This document shows, in pieces, positions 15,051-25,115 of a DNA stretch of 64,000 bases. This stretch comes from Pseudoclavibacter sp. AY1F1. Its GTDB lineage: Bacteria; Actinomycetota; Actinomycetes; Actinomycetales; Microbacteriaceae. How positions within the stretch are numbered: position 1 is the first letter of the stretch; each line of letters begins with the position of its first letter. The notes under the pieces were generated by a model. It was given only the letters and a program-made list of their open reading frames with translations. It made no database searches and was not told the DNA's origin. Location: NCBI RefSeq assembly GCF_002931075.1, contig NZ_PSTQ01000010.1, positions 89,153 through 153,152 of the forward strand. The letters are read 5' to 3'. The position numbers and the translations under genes were made by a program.

Positions 15051-15218
15051 TCAGGTGTCGTGGATGACCGGTGCCTGCTCGGCCCTGCCATCGTCGTAGC
15101 CGCCAGCCGGATAGTCGGCGCGTTCCGGGTGGCGACGGAGCGCGATGACGGATGCCGCGCATCCACCCCACACGATCCCGATCGCGACGATGAGCATCGT
15201 GATGGCTTCCGGGGTCAT
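15051..15218 (-). CDS. metS: MetS, small subunit of the NSS methionine/alanine importer
   Basis: A 55-residue protein with one membrane segment (EAITMLIVAIGIVWGGCAAS) followed by LRRHPE and a polar tail. This is the pattern of the MetS small subunits that accompany MetP-type NSS transporters in actinobacteria, where the pair imports methionine and alanine with sodium. The ATG overlaps the metP stop by 4 bases (ATGA), so the two are translationally coupled. It is easily missed by size-limited gene finders. Confidence 0.88.
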   Translation of the reverse strand: MTPEAITMLIVAIGIVWGGCAASVIALRRHPERADYPAGGYDDGRAEQAPVIHDT

Positions 15219-16780
15219 CGGACCGCCTCCTTCTCGTTCTTGCGCAGCTCAGCCGCTGATGGCCAGGCGGTGAAATTGTCGGGGCTCGTGCGCCAGCGGA
15301 TGAGCGTCATGACGGCGCTCGCCACCAGCATGATGAGGACCGCGCCCCAGCCGAAGACACCGATGTACCAGAGGGGGTAGCCCTCGTAGCCGTCGACGAT
15401 GAGGGACCTGATCTGCTCAATGAGCATGTAGGTGAGGACAACCGGCGCGAGGATTCCCGTGAGCACAAGCCACCACTTGCCGAGCTGGAACGTCGAAACC
15501 GAGTTGAGATGCAGGCGCATCTCCTCGCCACGGCGAGCAACCCAGATGACGCCGATGCACGTCGCGACGGCGGACGCGATGATGCCGATGTTGTTGGTCC
15601 ACATGTCGACAGTGTCGAGGGCGATGAGCCCAGTCGTGGTCGAGAACACCAGGATCGAGATGACGGCGCTGACGCTGCCCAGGATGATCGCGGCCTTGCG
15701 TGGAGTCCAGCCGAACTTGTCCTGGAACGCCGACGACACGACTTGAAGGATCGACAGCAGGGATGTGAACCCCGCCATCACGAGCGAGCCGAAGAACAGC
15801 GCCCCGAAGATCTGCCCACCGGGCATCTCCGAGATGATCGCCGGGAACGTCACGAACGACAGGATCGGGCCGGTCAGCCCCTCGAGCTCGCTCACTGCGA
15901 CGTTCTGCTGGTGCGCCATGAAGCCGAGCGTCGCGAAGACTCCGATACCGGCGAGGATCTCGAACGACGAGTTGGAGAAGGCGACAACAAGACCGGGCGA
16001 GGTCATGTTCGATCGTCGGTTCCGGTACGAGGAGTAGGTGACCATGATGCCGTAGGCGATGGATAGCGAGAAGAAGATCTGGCTGTACGCCGCGATCCAG
16101 ACGCTCGGGTCGCCCAGCGCGACCCAGTCAGGTGTGAAGAGCGCGTTGAGGCCGTCGGCGGCGCCCTCCAGGAAGAGTGCCCGGACCACGAGGATGAGGA
16201 ACGACACGAGCAGCAGCGGCAGGAAGATGAAGTTCGTGCGCTCCACACCCTTCGCGATGCCCGCAGCCAACACGAAGATCGTGATGGCCCACACGGCAAC
16301 GAGCGGGATGAGGACCGAAGGCACAAACTGCATGGAGATGCCAGGGTCGGAGACCTGCAGGAAGTCACTGATGAAGAATGCTGCCGGGTCGTCACCCCAG
16401 CCGAGGTTGAACGACAGCACGAAGAAGCTCAGCGCCCACGCGATGATCGCCGTGTAGTACAGGCCGATCACGAAGCAGATGAACACCTGGAACCAGCCGA
16501 GGCTCTCCATCCACTTCGCGACGCGACGGAAGGCGGTCGGTGCGGCCCCGCGCATCCGGTGCCCGATCGCGTAGTCGAGGAAGAGGATCGGAATGCCCGC
16601 CGTGATGAGCGCGACAAGGTATGGGATGAGGAACGCGCCCCCGCCGTTCTCATACGCGACGCCAGGGAAGCGCCAGATGTTTCCGAGGCCGACGGCGGAG
16701 CCGATGGCCGCGAGGATGAACCCGGTCTGGCCGGTCCATTGCTCGCGAGGCTTGACCTCGGTTGTTGTGGATGTCGTCAT
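15215..16780 (-). CDS. metP: MetP-like sodium-dependent amino-acid transporter (NSS family)
   Basis: This 521-residue protein has about 12 membrane segments and the neurotransmitter:sodium symporter signature. It begins with REQWTGQTGFILAAIGSAVG and GNIWRFPGVAYENGGGAF, with the unwound TM1 region, and continues with YCIGHRM-like LDYAIGHRMRG. Together with the overlapping metS it matches the actinobacterial MetPS methionine/alanine importer. The ATG is preceded by GGGGGA. No riboswitch or clear operator is visible in the 150 bases upstream. Confidence 0.88.
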   Translation of the reverse strand: MTTSTTTEVKPREQWTGQTGFILAAIGSAVGLGNIWRFPGVAYENGGGAFLIPYLVALITAGIPILFLDYAIGHRMRGAAPTAFRRVAKWMESLGWFQVFICFVIGLYYTAIIAWALSFFVLSFNLGWGDDPAAFFISDFLQVSDPGISMQFVPSVLIPLVAVWAITIFVLAAGIAKGVERTNFIFLPLLLVSFLILVVRALFLEGAADGLNALFTPDWVALGDPSVWIAAYSQIFFSLSIAYGIMVTYSSYRNRRSNMTSPGLVVAFSNSSFEILAGIGVFATLGFMAHQQNVAVSELEGLTGPILSFVTFPAIISEMPGGQIFGALFFGSLVMAGFTSLLSILQVVSSAFQDKFGWTPRKAAIILGSVSAVISILVFSTTTGLIALDTVDMWTNNIGIIASAVATCIGVIWVARRGEEMRLHLNSVSTFQLGKWWLVLTGILAPVVLTYMLIEQIRSLIVDGYEGYPLWYIGVFGWGAVLIMLVASAVMTLIRWRTSPDNFTAWPSAAELRKNEKEAVR

Positions 16781-16933
16781 TGAGAATCCCCCAAGAGCGT
16801 CGTGAGCGGGTGCGCCTGCGACGACAAGCGCTCTGCTTGCTCGACGAGCCTAGTGAACTCGACAGCCACTTCGCATGCTCAGGACTGAATCGTGATTCGC
16901 GTGCGCCGCGCGACCCTTCCCGAATCTCGGTCG

Positions 16934-18214
16934 TCAGTGCTGCAGGAGGTGCAGGCGGCTGACCATGCGGAACGCGTCGGCACGGCCGGCGGCTGCGCCC
17001 ACGAACTCGTCGAACGATGCGTCGGCGTGGAAGTGCGCCTCGATGTCGTAGTCGACGAGCACGTCGACGGCGTTGGCGAAACGCTGCTGCGGGTCACGGC
17101 CGACGGATGCGAGCAGCGGCACTTCCAGCACGTGCCACGTGTCGAAGTCGCGCGCCCACTGCAGGTACTCGAGCGACGACGTCTTCACGATGAACAGCTC
17201 CGCGAACGTTGCCCACAACTCGCGGCCGCGCACGGCGGTCACCTCGAAGGTGCGGCCGCCGAGCTCGAGCGTCGTCGACTCAGCTGGTGACGGGCAGTTG
17301 TCAGCGAACGCGAGGTCCGACTCGGCAGCGGAATCTCCGTCTGCGTGGCCAGCGGCGGCGGATGCGGCGCTCGGTACGTGAATCCAGGACCCGGTCGCAA
17401 ATCCGCGACGCTCGACAGCGTCAACGCGCGAACGGCGGTAGTCGACCTCGCCGGGCAGCTCGACGACGTCGAGCTCACGCTCGATGAGCTCGATGCCGGG
17501 CTCGAAGATGTGGTGGTAGACGGGGCTCGGGAGGAGGCCGTGCGGCGGGTAGTTCGAGGTCGCGACGACCGTGATGCCGTGCTCGAGCGCGAACCGCAGC
17601 AGGCCGGTGAGCAGCGTCGCGTGGCCGGGGTCGTGCACATGGAACTCGTCGAACAGCAGCAGGCGAGCGTCGCCGATGAGCTCCCGTACTGCATTCTCGA
17701 ACACGGTGTCAGAGCCGCGGTTCGCGAAGATACGGGAGTGCAGCTCGTTGAAGAACGAGTGGAAGTGGACGCGCAGTTTCCGCTCGATCGGGACCGCGTC
17801 GTAGAACGCATCCAGTAGCCACGACTTGCCGCGGCCCGCCGGACCCCACAGATAGAGGCCTCGCGGGGTCGCCGACCCGGCAGTGGATGCGTCGGCATCT
17901 TCTGCCTCGACGGCACCGAGCTGCGTTGATTCCGAAACGCCGGAAATGTCGCCCGCATCCGGGCTCAGAGCCCGGCGCTCACCAGAGACCGCCTCGTGCC
18001 CGACGATGTGCGCGCCGAGGGCTGCGAGACGCAGGGCGACCATCCGCTGACCGTCGTCGAGGGCGAAGCCGGCGGACGCGGCTGACGAGACGATGCTCGC
18101 GAAGACCTCGGCCGCAGCCTCGCTCGCACCCGCGCCAACAGTTTCGGGATGGGTTCCTCGCTTCGGGATGGGTTGCAACCCATCCCGAAGCGAGGAACCC
18201 ATCCCAAGACTCAA
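16934..18214 (-). CDS. zapE: ZapE/AFG1-family ATPase
   Basis: This 426-residue P-loop ATPase has Walker A GPAGRGKS (about residue 126), Walker B LLLFDEFHVHDPGHA (about 187), and the family stretches VATSNYPPHGL and RRSRVDAVERRG. ZapE in gammaproteobacteria acts at the division ring; actinobacterial relatives are annotated by similarity. The region between about residues 295 and 320 is an Ala/Ser/Asp-rich insert. TTG 18214 is called because AAGGA lies 9 bases upstream; ATG 18202 is the alternative. The first 20 codons run through a perfect 60-base palindrome. It follows purL by 12 bases, so they share a transcript. Confidence 0.85.
   Translation of the reverse strand: MSLGMGSSLRDGLQPIPKRGTHPETVGAGASEAAAEVFASIVSSAASAGFALDDGQRMVALRLAALGAHIVGHEAVSGERRALSPDAGDISGVSESTQLGAVEAEDADASTAGSATPRGLYLWGPAGRGKSWLLDAFYDAVPIERKLRVHFHSFFNELHSRIFANRGSDTVFENAVRELIGDARLLLFDEFHVHDPGHATLLTGLLRFALEHGITVVATSNYPPHGLLPSPVYHHIFEPGIELIERELDVVELPGEVDYRRSRVDAVERRGFATGSWIHVPSAASAAAGHADGDSAAESDLAFADNCPSPAESTTLELGGRTFEVTAVRGRELWATFAELFIVKTSSLEYLQWARDFDTWHVLEVPLLASVGRDPQQRFANAVDVLVDYDIEAHFHADASFDEFVGAAAGRADAFRMVSRLHLLQH
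18146..18205. repeat. Perfect 60-base palindrome at the purL-zapE junction
   Basis: Bases 18146-18175 are the exact reverse complement of 18176-18205, with no loop. Each arm holds two copies of GGGATGGGTT. The palindrome begins 22 bases past the purL stop and covers the first codons of zapE. It could fold as a very strong RNA hairpin that attenuates zapE, or as a cruciform. Confidence 0.85.
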
Positions 18215-18226
18215 GAGCGGCGATCC

Positions 18227-20596
18227 TTAGGAGATCGCGGTTGAGATCGCAGCCGAGGTGGCCGCCGAGATCGGTGCCGAGTTCGGTCCGACGACGTCGC
18301 CGAAGCGCTTCGGCAGGGTCGCGCCGCGCGCCTCCGAGAGCTCGGCGAGCGTGAACTCGAAGAGGCCCTGGACTTCGAGCTTCGCGTCGGCACCCGTGCC
18401 GTCGCTCACGCCGACGCGCGTGACGGGGAAGTCGCGCGCTTCGCACATGGCCTGGAAGCGCACGTCATCGTCGTGGGGAACGGAGACGAGGATGCGCCCG
18501 GCCGACTCGCTGAAGAGCGCGGTAGCCGCATCCACCCCCTCCTTCTGCATGAGACCGTCGAGCACGATGCGCGCGCCGACGCCGAAGCGGGTCGAAGACT
18601 CGACGATCGCCGCCGCGAGGCCACCCTCGGAGAGGTCGTGCGCCGAGGTGAGGAGGCCCTGCTGGCCGGCGCCGATGACGAGGTCGGCTAGCGCCTTCTC
18701 GCGCTCGAGGTTGACCTGCGGCGGCAGACCGCCGAGGTGCCCGTGGACCACGTCGGCCCAGATGGAACCGGAGAGCTCTTCGAGGGTCGTGCCGAGGAGG
18801 TAGAGGTTGTCGCCCTCCTCCTGCCAGCCGGACGGGACGCGGCGGGCCACGTCGTCGATGAGGCCGAGCACCGCGACGACGGGCGTCGGGTGGATGGGCA
18901 CGTCGCCGGTCTGGTTGTAGAACGACACATTGCCGCCCGTGACGGGAATGCCGAGCTCGAGGCAGGCGTCGGCGAGGCCCTCGACGGCCTGCGCGAACTG
19001 CCACATGACCTCGGGGTTCTCGGGGCTGCCGAAGTTGAGGCAGTCGGAGACGGCGGCCGGGCGTGCGCCGGTGGCTGCGACGTTGCGGTACGCCTCGGCG
19101 AGGGCGAGCTTCGCACCCGCGGACGGGTCGAGCTGCGCGTAGCGGCCGTTGGCATCGAGGCTGATGGCAAAGCCGAGCCCGGACTCCTCATCGATGCGCA
19201 CCATGCCGGCGTCTTCCGGCGTGCCGAAGGCGGTGTTGCCGAGCACGTAGCGGTCGTACTGCTGCGTGATCCACTCGGGGTTGGCGAGGTTCGCCGACGA
19301 GATGAGGGCGAGCACCTGCTCGCGGAGCTCTTCGCCCGACTGGGGGCGGGGGAGCGCGGATGCGGAGTCGGCTTGGAGTGCGTCGATCCACGTCGGGTAG
19401 GCGACTGGGCGGTCGTAGACGGGGCCGTCGATCGCGACGGTGCGCGGGTCGACGTTCACGATCTCGACACCGCGCCAGTTGATGACGAGGCGGCCCGTGT
19501 CGGTGACCTCGCCGAGCACGCTCGTCTCGACGTCCCACTTGTCGACGATCGCCATGAACGCGTCGAGCTTGTCGGGAGCGACGACCGCCATCATGCGCTC
19601 CTGGCTCTCCGACATGAGGATCTCCTCAGCCGTCAGGTTCGGGTCGCGCAGCAGCACCTTGTCGAGCTCGATGTACATGCCGCCGTCGCCGGCAGCTGCG
19701 AGCTCGCTCGTCGCGCAGGAGATTCCGGCGGCGCCCAGGTCCTGGATGCCCTCGACGACCTTCTCGCGGAACAGCTCGAGGCAGCACTCGATGAGCACCT
19801 TCTCGGCGAACGGGTCGCCGACCTGGACTGCTGGACGCTTCGTGGGGCCCTTCTCGTCGAACGAGTCCGAGGCGAGGATGGAGGCGCCGCCGATGCCGTC
19901 GCCACCCGTGTGGGCGCCGAAGAGCACCACCTTGTTGCCGGCGCCGCGCGCGTTCGCGAGGTGCAGGTCCTCGTGGCGGAGCACGCCGACCGCGAGGGCG
20001 TTGACGAGCGGGTTCGCCTGGTAGACGCTGTCAAACCAGGTTTCGCCGCCGATGTTCGGCAGGCCGAGGCAGTTGCCGTAGAAGGAGATGCCGCTCGTGA
20101 CGCCGTGCACGACCCGCGCGGTGTCGGCCTCGTCGATGGCGCCGAAGCGGAGCGCATCCATGACGGCAACCGGGCGGGCGCCCATCGAGATGATGTCGCG
20201 GACGATGCCGCCGACACCGGTCGCGGCGCCCTGGAACGGCTCGATGTAGGAGGGGTGGTTGTGCGACTCGACCTTGAAGGTCACAGCCCAGCCCTCGCCG
20301 GCGTCGATGACGCCCGCGTTCTCGCCCATGCCGACCATGAGGTTCTTCTTCATCTCGTCAGAGACCTTCTGGCCGAACTGGCGCAGGTAGTTCTTCGAGG
20401 ACTTGTAGGAGCAGTGCTCCGACCACATGACCGAGTACATGGCCAGCTCGCCCGAGGTGGGGCGGCGGCCGAGGATCTCGCGGATCTTGTCGTACTCGTC
20501 AGGCTTCAGCCCGAGGGCGCCGTACGGCTGCTCCTTCTCGGGAGTCGCCTTCGCGTTGTCGACGGTGTCCGGGACGTGAATGGTCTGGCTGCTCAC
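18227..20596 (-). CDS. purL: Phosphoribosylformylglycinamidine synthase, large subunit
   Basis: This 789-residue protein is the small-type PurL that works with PurS and PurQ to make FGAM from FGAR, ATP and glutamine in purine synthesis. The visible family patterns are [12 protein letters not shown], the ATP/metal-site stretch GENAGVID and [20 protein letters not shown], and the second half's [11 protein letters not shown]. The GTG start at 20596 follows AAGGAG. The last 20 residues are an Ala/Ser/Thr/Ile-rich tail after the conserved domain. purS and purQ lie 16 kb away on the same strand. The gene overlaps no neighbour and is followed by zapE. Confidence 0.95.
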   Translation of the reverse strand: MSSQTIHVPDTVDNAKATPEKEQPYGALGLKPDEYDKIREILGRRPTSGELAMYSVMWSEHCSYKSSKNYLRQFGQKVSDEMKKNLMVGMGENAGVIDAGEGWAVTFKVESHNHPSYIEPFQGAATGVGGIVRDIISMGARPVAVMDALRFGAIDEADTARVVHGVTSGISFYGNCLGLPNIGGETWFDSVYQANPLVNALAVGVLRHEDLHLANARGAGNKVVLFGAHTGGDGIGGASILASDSFDEKGPTKRPAVQVGDPFAEKVLIECCLELFREKVVEGIQDLGAAGISCATSELAAAGDGGMYIELDKVLLRDPNLTAEEILMSESQERMMAVVAPDKLDAFMAIVDKWDVETSVLGEVTDTGRLVINWRGVEIVNVDPRTVAIDGPVYDRPVAYPTWIDALQADSASALPRPQSGEELREQVLALISSANLANPEWITQQYDRYVLGNTAFGTPEDAGMVRIDEESGLGFAISLDANGRYAQLDPSAGAKLALAEAYRNVAATGARPAAVSDCLNFGSPENPEVMWQFAQAVEGLADACLELGIPVTGGNVSFYNQTGDVPIHPTPVVAVLGLIDDVARRVPSGWQEEGDNLYLLGTTLEELSGSIWADVVHGHLGGLPPQVNLEREKALADLVIGAGQQGLLTSAHDLSEGGLAAAIVESSTRFGVGARIVLDGLMQKEGVDAATALFSESAGRILVSVPHDDDVRFQAMCEARDFPVTRVGVSDGTGADAKLEVQGLFEFTLAELSEARGATLPKRFGDVVGPNSAPISAATSAAISTAIS

Positions 20597-20700
20597 TGGC
20601 GAGGCTCCTTCTGGCGGCGCGATGCGGAGAAGTCGGGGCGTGTCCGCACCGGACGAGTCTACGGCGTTCGCGGGCGCCCGCGTCCGAGGAGGAGTCGCCT

Positions 20701-20776
20701 GACCGACTTCAGTGCGATTTCGGCCGTATCTGGCGTCTCGGCGTCAGATGCCGCAGATTTTGCACTGATGTTGGAC
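20701..20776. repeat. 76-base inverted-repeat element, copy D
   Basis: Arms GACCGACTTCAGTGCG (20701-20716) and TGCACTGATGTTGGAC (20761-20776). It lies 67 bases beyond the stop of the DeoR-type gene (minus strand) and about 105 bases upstream of the purL start. Confidence 0.85.
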
Positions 20777-20843
20777 ACGCGCGGGGTAGCCGGCGCGCAT
20801 CGAGCGCGGGGCAGCTGGCGCGGTCGAGCCCAGCGGGGTGCTT

Positions 20844-21644
20844 CTAGACCAGGCGCACGTCGCAGCCGGCCGCCCGAAGTGCCGCGACCTCAGCAGGGTC
20901 TGCCTCCGTTCCGGTGATGAGGCTCTCGAACTCGCTGAGCCCGCCGATGACGCCGACGTGGGCGCGGCCGAGCTTGCTGGCGTCGGCGACGACCACAGAG
21001 CGGTCGGCGGTGCCCAGCATGGCCCGCTTCAGCTCGGACTCCGGCAGGTTCACGTTCGTGACACCTGCGCCGACCTGCACACCGGTGCAGCCGATGATCG
21101 CGAGGTCGGTGTGGATGCGCTCGAGCATCGCGGACGCGTAGGGCGCGACAAGCGAGTGCTGGAGCGGGCGGAGGGTGCCTCCGGTCACGACGACGGTGAA
21201 GCGGGGAATGGCCGATTCGAGCGCGAGCGCGATCGAGAGTCCGTTGGTGATGATCACGACGTCATCGAGGTCGTCGCGAGCGAGCAGTGCTTCGGCGACT
21301 GCAGTCGTGGTCGTCCCGACGTCGAGGAGCACGCTCGAGCCGCTTGTCACGAGCGCGGCGGCGGCGATGCCGATGCGCCGCTTCTCGGCGGCGGCGCTCT
21401 GCTGTGCCGTCTCGAACGACGTCTCCAGGCCGACCGGCCCGTGCCCGTAGATCGCCCCGCCGTGGACTCGGCCGAGGATTCCCTCGCGCTCGAGCGCCGT
21501 GAGGTCTGACCGCACCGTGACCTCCGACACTCCGAGCTCGCGGCTCAAATCCGCGACCCTCGCGAAGCCGGTACGTTTGACGAGCTCGACCACGTCGGCT
21601 CTCCGTGCCTCTGCTGGGCGGTCTGGGGTCGAGTCGTTGTTCAC
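20844..21644 (-). CDS. DeoR-family repressor next to galTK
   Basis: This 266-residue regulator has the DeoR N-terminal winged helix (ARVADLSRELGVSEVTVRSDL, then the GxxxRVHGGA signature). The DeoRC sensor domain follows, with SSVLLDVGTTTTAVAEAL and DLAIIGCTGV. The family binds sugar phosphates. It is divergent from galT, and an 18-base perfect inverted repeat (21687-21704) lies inside the galT promoter spacer. It therefore probably represses galTK and itself. GTG 21644 is chosen; TTG 21671 would add nine residues without a better ribosome-binding site. Confidence 0.88.
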   Translation of the reverse strand: MNNDSTPDRPAEARRADVVELVKRTGFARVADLSRELGVSEVTVRSDLTALEREGILGRVHGGAIYGHGPVGLETSFETAQQSAAAEKRRIGIAAAALVTSGSSVLLDVGTTTTAVAEALLARDDLDDVVIITNGLSIALALESAIPRFTVVVTGGTLRPLQHSLVAPYASAMLERIHTDLAIIGCTGVQVGAGVTNVNLPESELKRAMLGTADRSVVVADASKLGRAHVGVIGGLSEFESLITGTEADPAEVAALRAAGCDVRLV

Positions 21645-21683
21645 CACAATGCACAGCTTACGCCTTCGCAAGAGAATCGAAGC

Positions 21684-21712
21684 TTGACTTTCGAAAACGA
21701 AAGTGGCGTAAT
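21684..21712 (+). promoter_or_regulatory. galT promoter with embedded DeoR-type operator
   Basis: A -35 box TTGACT (21684-21689) and a -10 box CGTAAT (21707-21712) are separated by 17 bases. The perfect inverted repeat ACTTTCGAAAACGAAAGT (21687-21704) overlaps the -35 box and fills the spacer, so bound repressor would exclude RNA polymerase. The predicted transcription start coincides with the GTG of galT at 21719. Confidence 0.65.
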
Positions 21713-21718
21713 CGGAGC

Positions 21719-22845
21719 GTGCAATCCCTCACGAACAACATCGTCAAGCGCGAGACGCTGCTCTCCGACGGCCGCGAGCTCATCTACTTCGACGACGCCG
21801 ACACGACGCTCGACCCGGAGCGCGCCCTCGACAGTCGCATCCCCGCCGACAGGCCCCCCGTCGCCGAGATGCGTCAGGACCCGCTCACCGGTGAGTGGAT
21901 CTCCATCGCGGCCGCCCGCCAGAACCGCGTCATGCTCCCGCCCAAACACCTCGACCCGCTGGCGCCCTCGAGCCCCGCGAACCTCACCGAGGTGCCGAGT
22001 AACTACGACGTCGCGGTCTTCGAGAACAAGTCGCCATCGTTCGGCCCGACGCTCGCCGACGCCGACTTCAACGCGGCTGCGCAGCTCGAGGAGCTTGCAT
22101 CCGTTGGCCTCGGCCGTACGAAGCCGTCGATCGGCCGGTGCGAGGTCGTCTGCTTCAGCCCCGAATCCGAGGGGTCGTTCGCGTCGCTCTCGCTCTCGCG
22201 CGCCCGCACCGTCGTCGAGGCGTGGGCTGACCGCACGGCCGCGCTCTCGCAGCTGCCCGGCGTGCAGCAGGTGTTCCCCTTCGAGAACCGCGGCAAAGAC
22301 ATCGGCGTCACCCTGCACCACCCGCACGGTCAGATCTACTCGTACCCGTACATCACGCCCCGCACGGCAGCCCTCATCCGCTCGGTCGAGAAGTACGGGC
22401 CCACGTTGTTCCAGGACATCCTTGACTACGAGCAGGCCTCCGATCGCGTGCTGATCCGCGGCGAGCACGTCACGTTCTTCGTGCCGTTCGCCGCGAGGTG
22501 GCCGCTCGAGGTGCACATGCTGCCGCACCGTCACGTCGCAGACCTCGCCGAGACGACGCCGGAGGAGCGCGACGAGATCGCCCGCGAGTACCGCCGCGTG
22601 CTGCGCGCGATCGACGCGATCTACAACACCCCGACCCCCTACATCGCGGCCTGGCATCAGGCGCCCGTCAACTCACATCGGGATGACATCAGGCTCATGC
22701 TGCAGATCACGTCACCTCGGCGCGCCGAGGACAAGCTCAAGTTCCTCGCGGGATCCGAGTCGGCGATGGGTGCTTTCATTGGCGACGTCCCGCCCGAAGC
22801 CACGGCGGGCCTCCTGCGCGCGGCGCTCGCGAAGGTGGACGCAGC

Positions 22846-22849
<4 letters not shown>
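21719..22849 (+). CDS. galT: Galactose-1-phosphate uridylyltransferase
   Basis: This 376-residue enzyme swaps UDP between glucose 1-phosphate and galactose 1-phosphate in the Leloir pathway. The active-site HPHGQ is at residues 201-205. The N-terminal DPLTGEWISIAAARQNR and late WHQAPVN segments are also typical. GTG 21719 is chosen: it starts the conserved region, and the promoter's -10 box is only 6 bases upstream, so the message is probably leaderless. The stop overlaps the galK start (GTGA). Confidence 0.95.
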
Positions 22850-24009
<1,160 letters not shown>

Positions 24010-24186
24010 GGGGCCCTGGGTGTGTGCTGCGCCCGGCGGTTTCTCGCCGGCCGGGCGCGGCGCTGGCGCTTGCTCCGCCGGCCGGGCGCTCGCATCTCCG
24101 GCGCAGATGTTGGGGTTGTGCACTGCTGCTTGCGCCGAGGATGCGCCTTCCATAGGTCTGCGCGCGGACCGCGCTTCCCGGCATAG

Positions 24187-24238
24187 ACCTGGGGCTTGCG
24201 CATCCGCTCGCAGCCAAACGGATGCGCGAGGCCCAGGT
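24187..24238. terminator. Hairpin 1 in the galK downstream region
   Basis: ACCTGGGGCTTGCGCATCCG (24187-24206) pairs with CGGATGCGCGAGGCCCAGGT (24219-24238) with a few mismatches. A near copy lies 117 bases downstream. Confidence 0.55.
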
Positions 24239-24303
24239 AAGTTCGCGCGCCGGCCTCTCCTCCGCAGACGTAGGGCCCTCCGCAAACTTGGGGCCCTGCA
24301 CAG

Positions 24304-24354
24304 ACGTGGGGCCCGCGCATCCGCTCGTCGCCGAACGGATGCGCGGGGCCCAGG
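24304..24354. terminator. Hairpin 2 in the galK downstream region
   Basis: ACGTGGGGCCCGCGCATCCG (from 24304) pairs with CGGATGCGCGGGGCCCAGGT (to 24354), almost perfectly. It lies 20 bases from the stop of the GyrI-like gene on the minus strand. Confidence 0.6.
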
Positions 24355-24374
24355 TTTGCGGACCTGCTGCGCCG

Positions 24375-24890
24375 CTACCCGCGCGGGGCGAGCGACACGA
24401 TGAGGTCGGTGCGCAGGTCGTCGGGGTTCATCTCGGGGCTCGGTTCGGTGACGTAGATCTCCACCATCGAGCCTGGGCCGTCGCCGGAGTCCAGGACATC
24501 CTGCATGAGGCGCCCCCACGATTCGCCGAGGCCGTCGAACGAGCCGAGGTGCGAGGCGCCGGCAGCAGGACCGACCGGCAGCGTTGAGTTCTGGATCGTG
24601 ATGTCCCCGACGAGCGTCTTCTCTCGAATGGGCTCGACAACCGGGAAGCCGATCTCGACGTCGAACGTCTGGGCTGGGTCGCCGTGGTAAACGGCGAGGG
24701 CGGGACCTGCAGGCTGCACCTTGCCGGCCCCGATCGCGGCGCCAAGTGCCTGGAACGTCGTGTCGAAGAGCGTGCGCAGGTCGCCCATCGTGACGTTGTC
24801 GTACCGGGCGACGGCCAGCGGAACGGCGGTCAACTCGAAGCGCTCCACGCCCTGGCGGGGCGATTCTGGCAACGGCAGTGTCTCTGGCAT
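24375..24890 (-). CDS. GyrI-like effector-binding protein
   Basis: A 171-residue soluble protein made of one GyrI-like (SOUL/Rob-type) small-molecule-binding domain, as in AraC- and BmrR-type sensors but without a DNA-binding part. The typical patterns are ELTAVPLAVARYDNVTMGDLR near the start, PVGPAAGASHLGSFDGLGESWGRLMQ in the middle, and MVEIYVTEPSPEMNPDDLRTDLIVSL at the end. ATG 24890 follows GAGGAGG; the longer frame upstream has no such site. Stand-alone members may sequester or hydrolyse small molecules. It is transcribed alone. Confidence 0.85.
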   Translation of the reverse strand: MPETLPLPESPRQGVERFELTAVPLAVARYDNVTMGDLRTLFDTTFQALGAAIGAGKVQPAGPALAVYHGDPAQTFDVEIGFPVVEPIREKTLVGDITIQNSTLPVGPAAGASHLGSFDGLGESWGRLMQDVLDSGDGPGSMVEIYVTEPSPEMNPDDLRTDLIVSLAPRG

Positions 24891-25115
24891 GGTGTCCTCC
24901 TCGACGCCCCGTTCGAGCGGGGCAGATGCTTGACGCCAACCTAGGGCAAGCAGTCGTGCGCCGGCCGCAGTTTCGGGGTCTTCCCGGCATTCTCTGCACA
25001 ATGTCTGGAGTCACCCGGCACCACCGTGAGGCGCTACGATTCCGCAGGTGGCGCGCCGGCGCAGATGACGGTCGGGTGGATGCGCCACCGGAACCACGAG
25101 AGACACGAGCTGCGC

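Larger units (their letters stand above)
24010..24374. other. Gene-free region packed with hairpins and a degenerate repeat
   Basis: The region lies between the galK stop and the stop of the GyrI-like gene (minus strand). Two related hairpins (24187-24238 and 24304-24354) share the core GCGCATCCGCTCG...CGGATGCGCG. Between and before them lie degenerate copies of GCAGACGTGGGGCCC (near 24099, 24183, 24260, 24281 and 24299). No gene is seen. It probably terminates both flanking genes. Confidence 0.6.

Noticed and set aside
18737..20917. 726-codon plus-strand frame across purL
   Set aside because: It is the antisense shadow of purL, with biased composition and no domain pattern.
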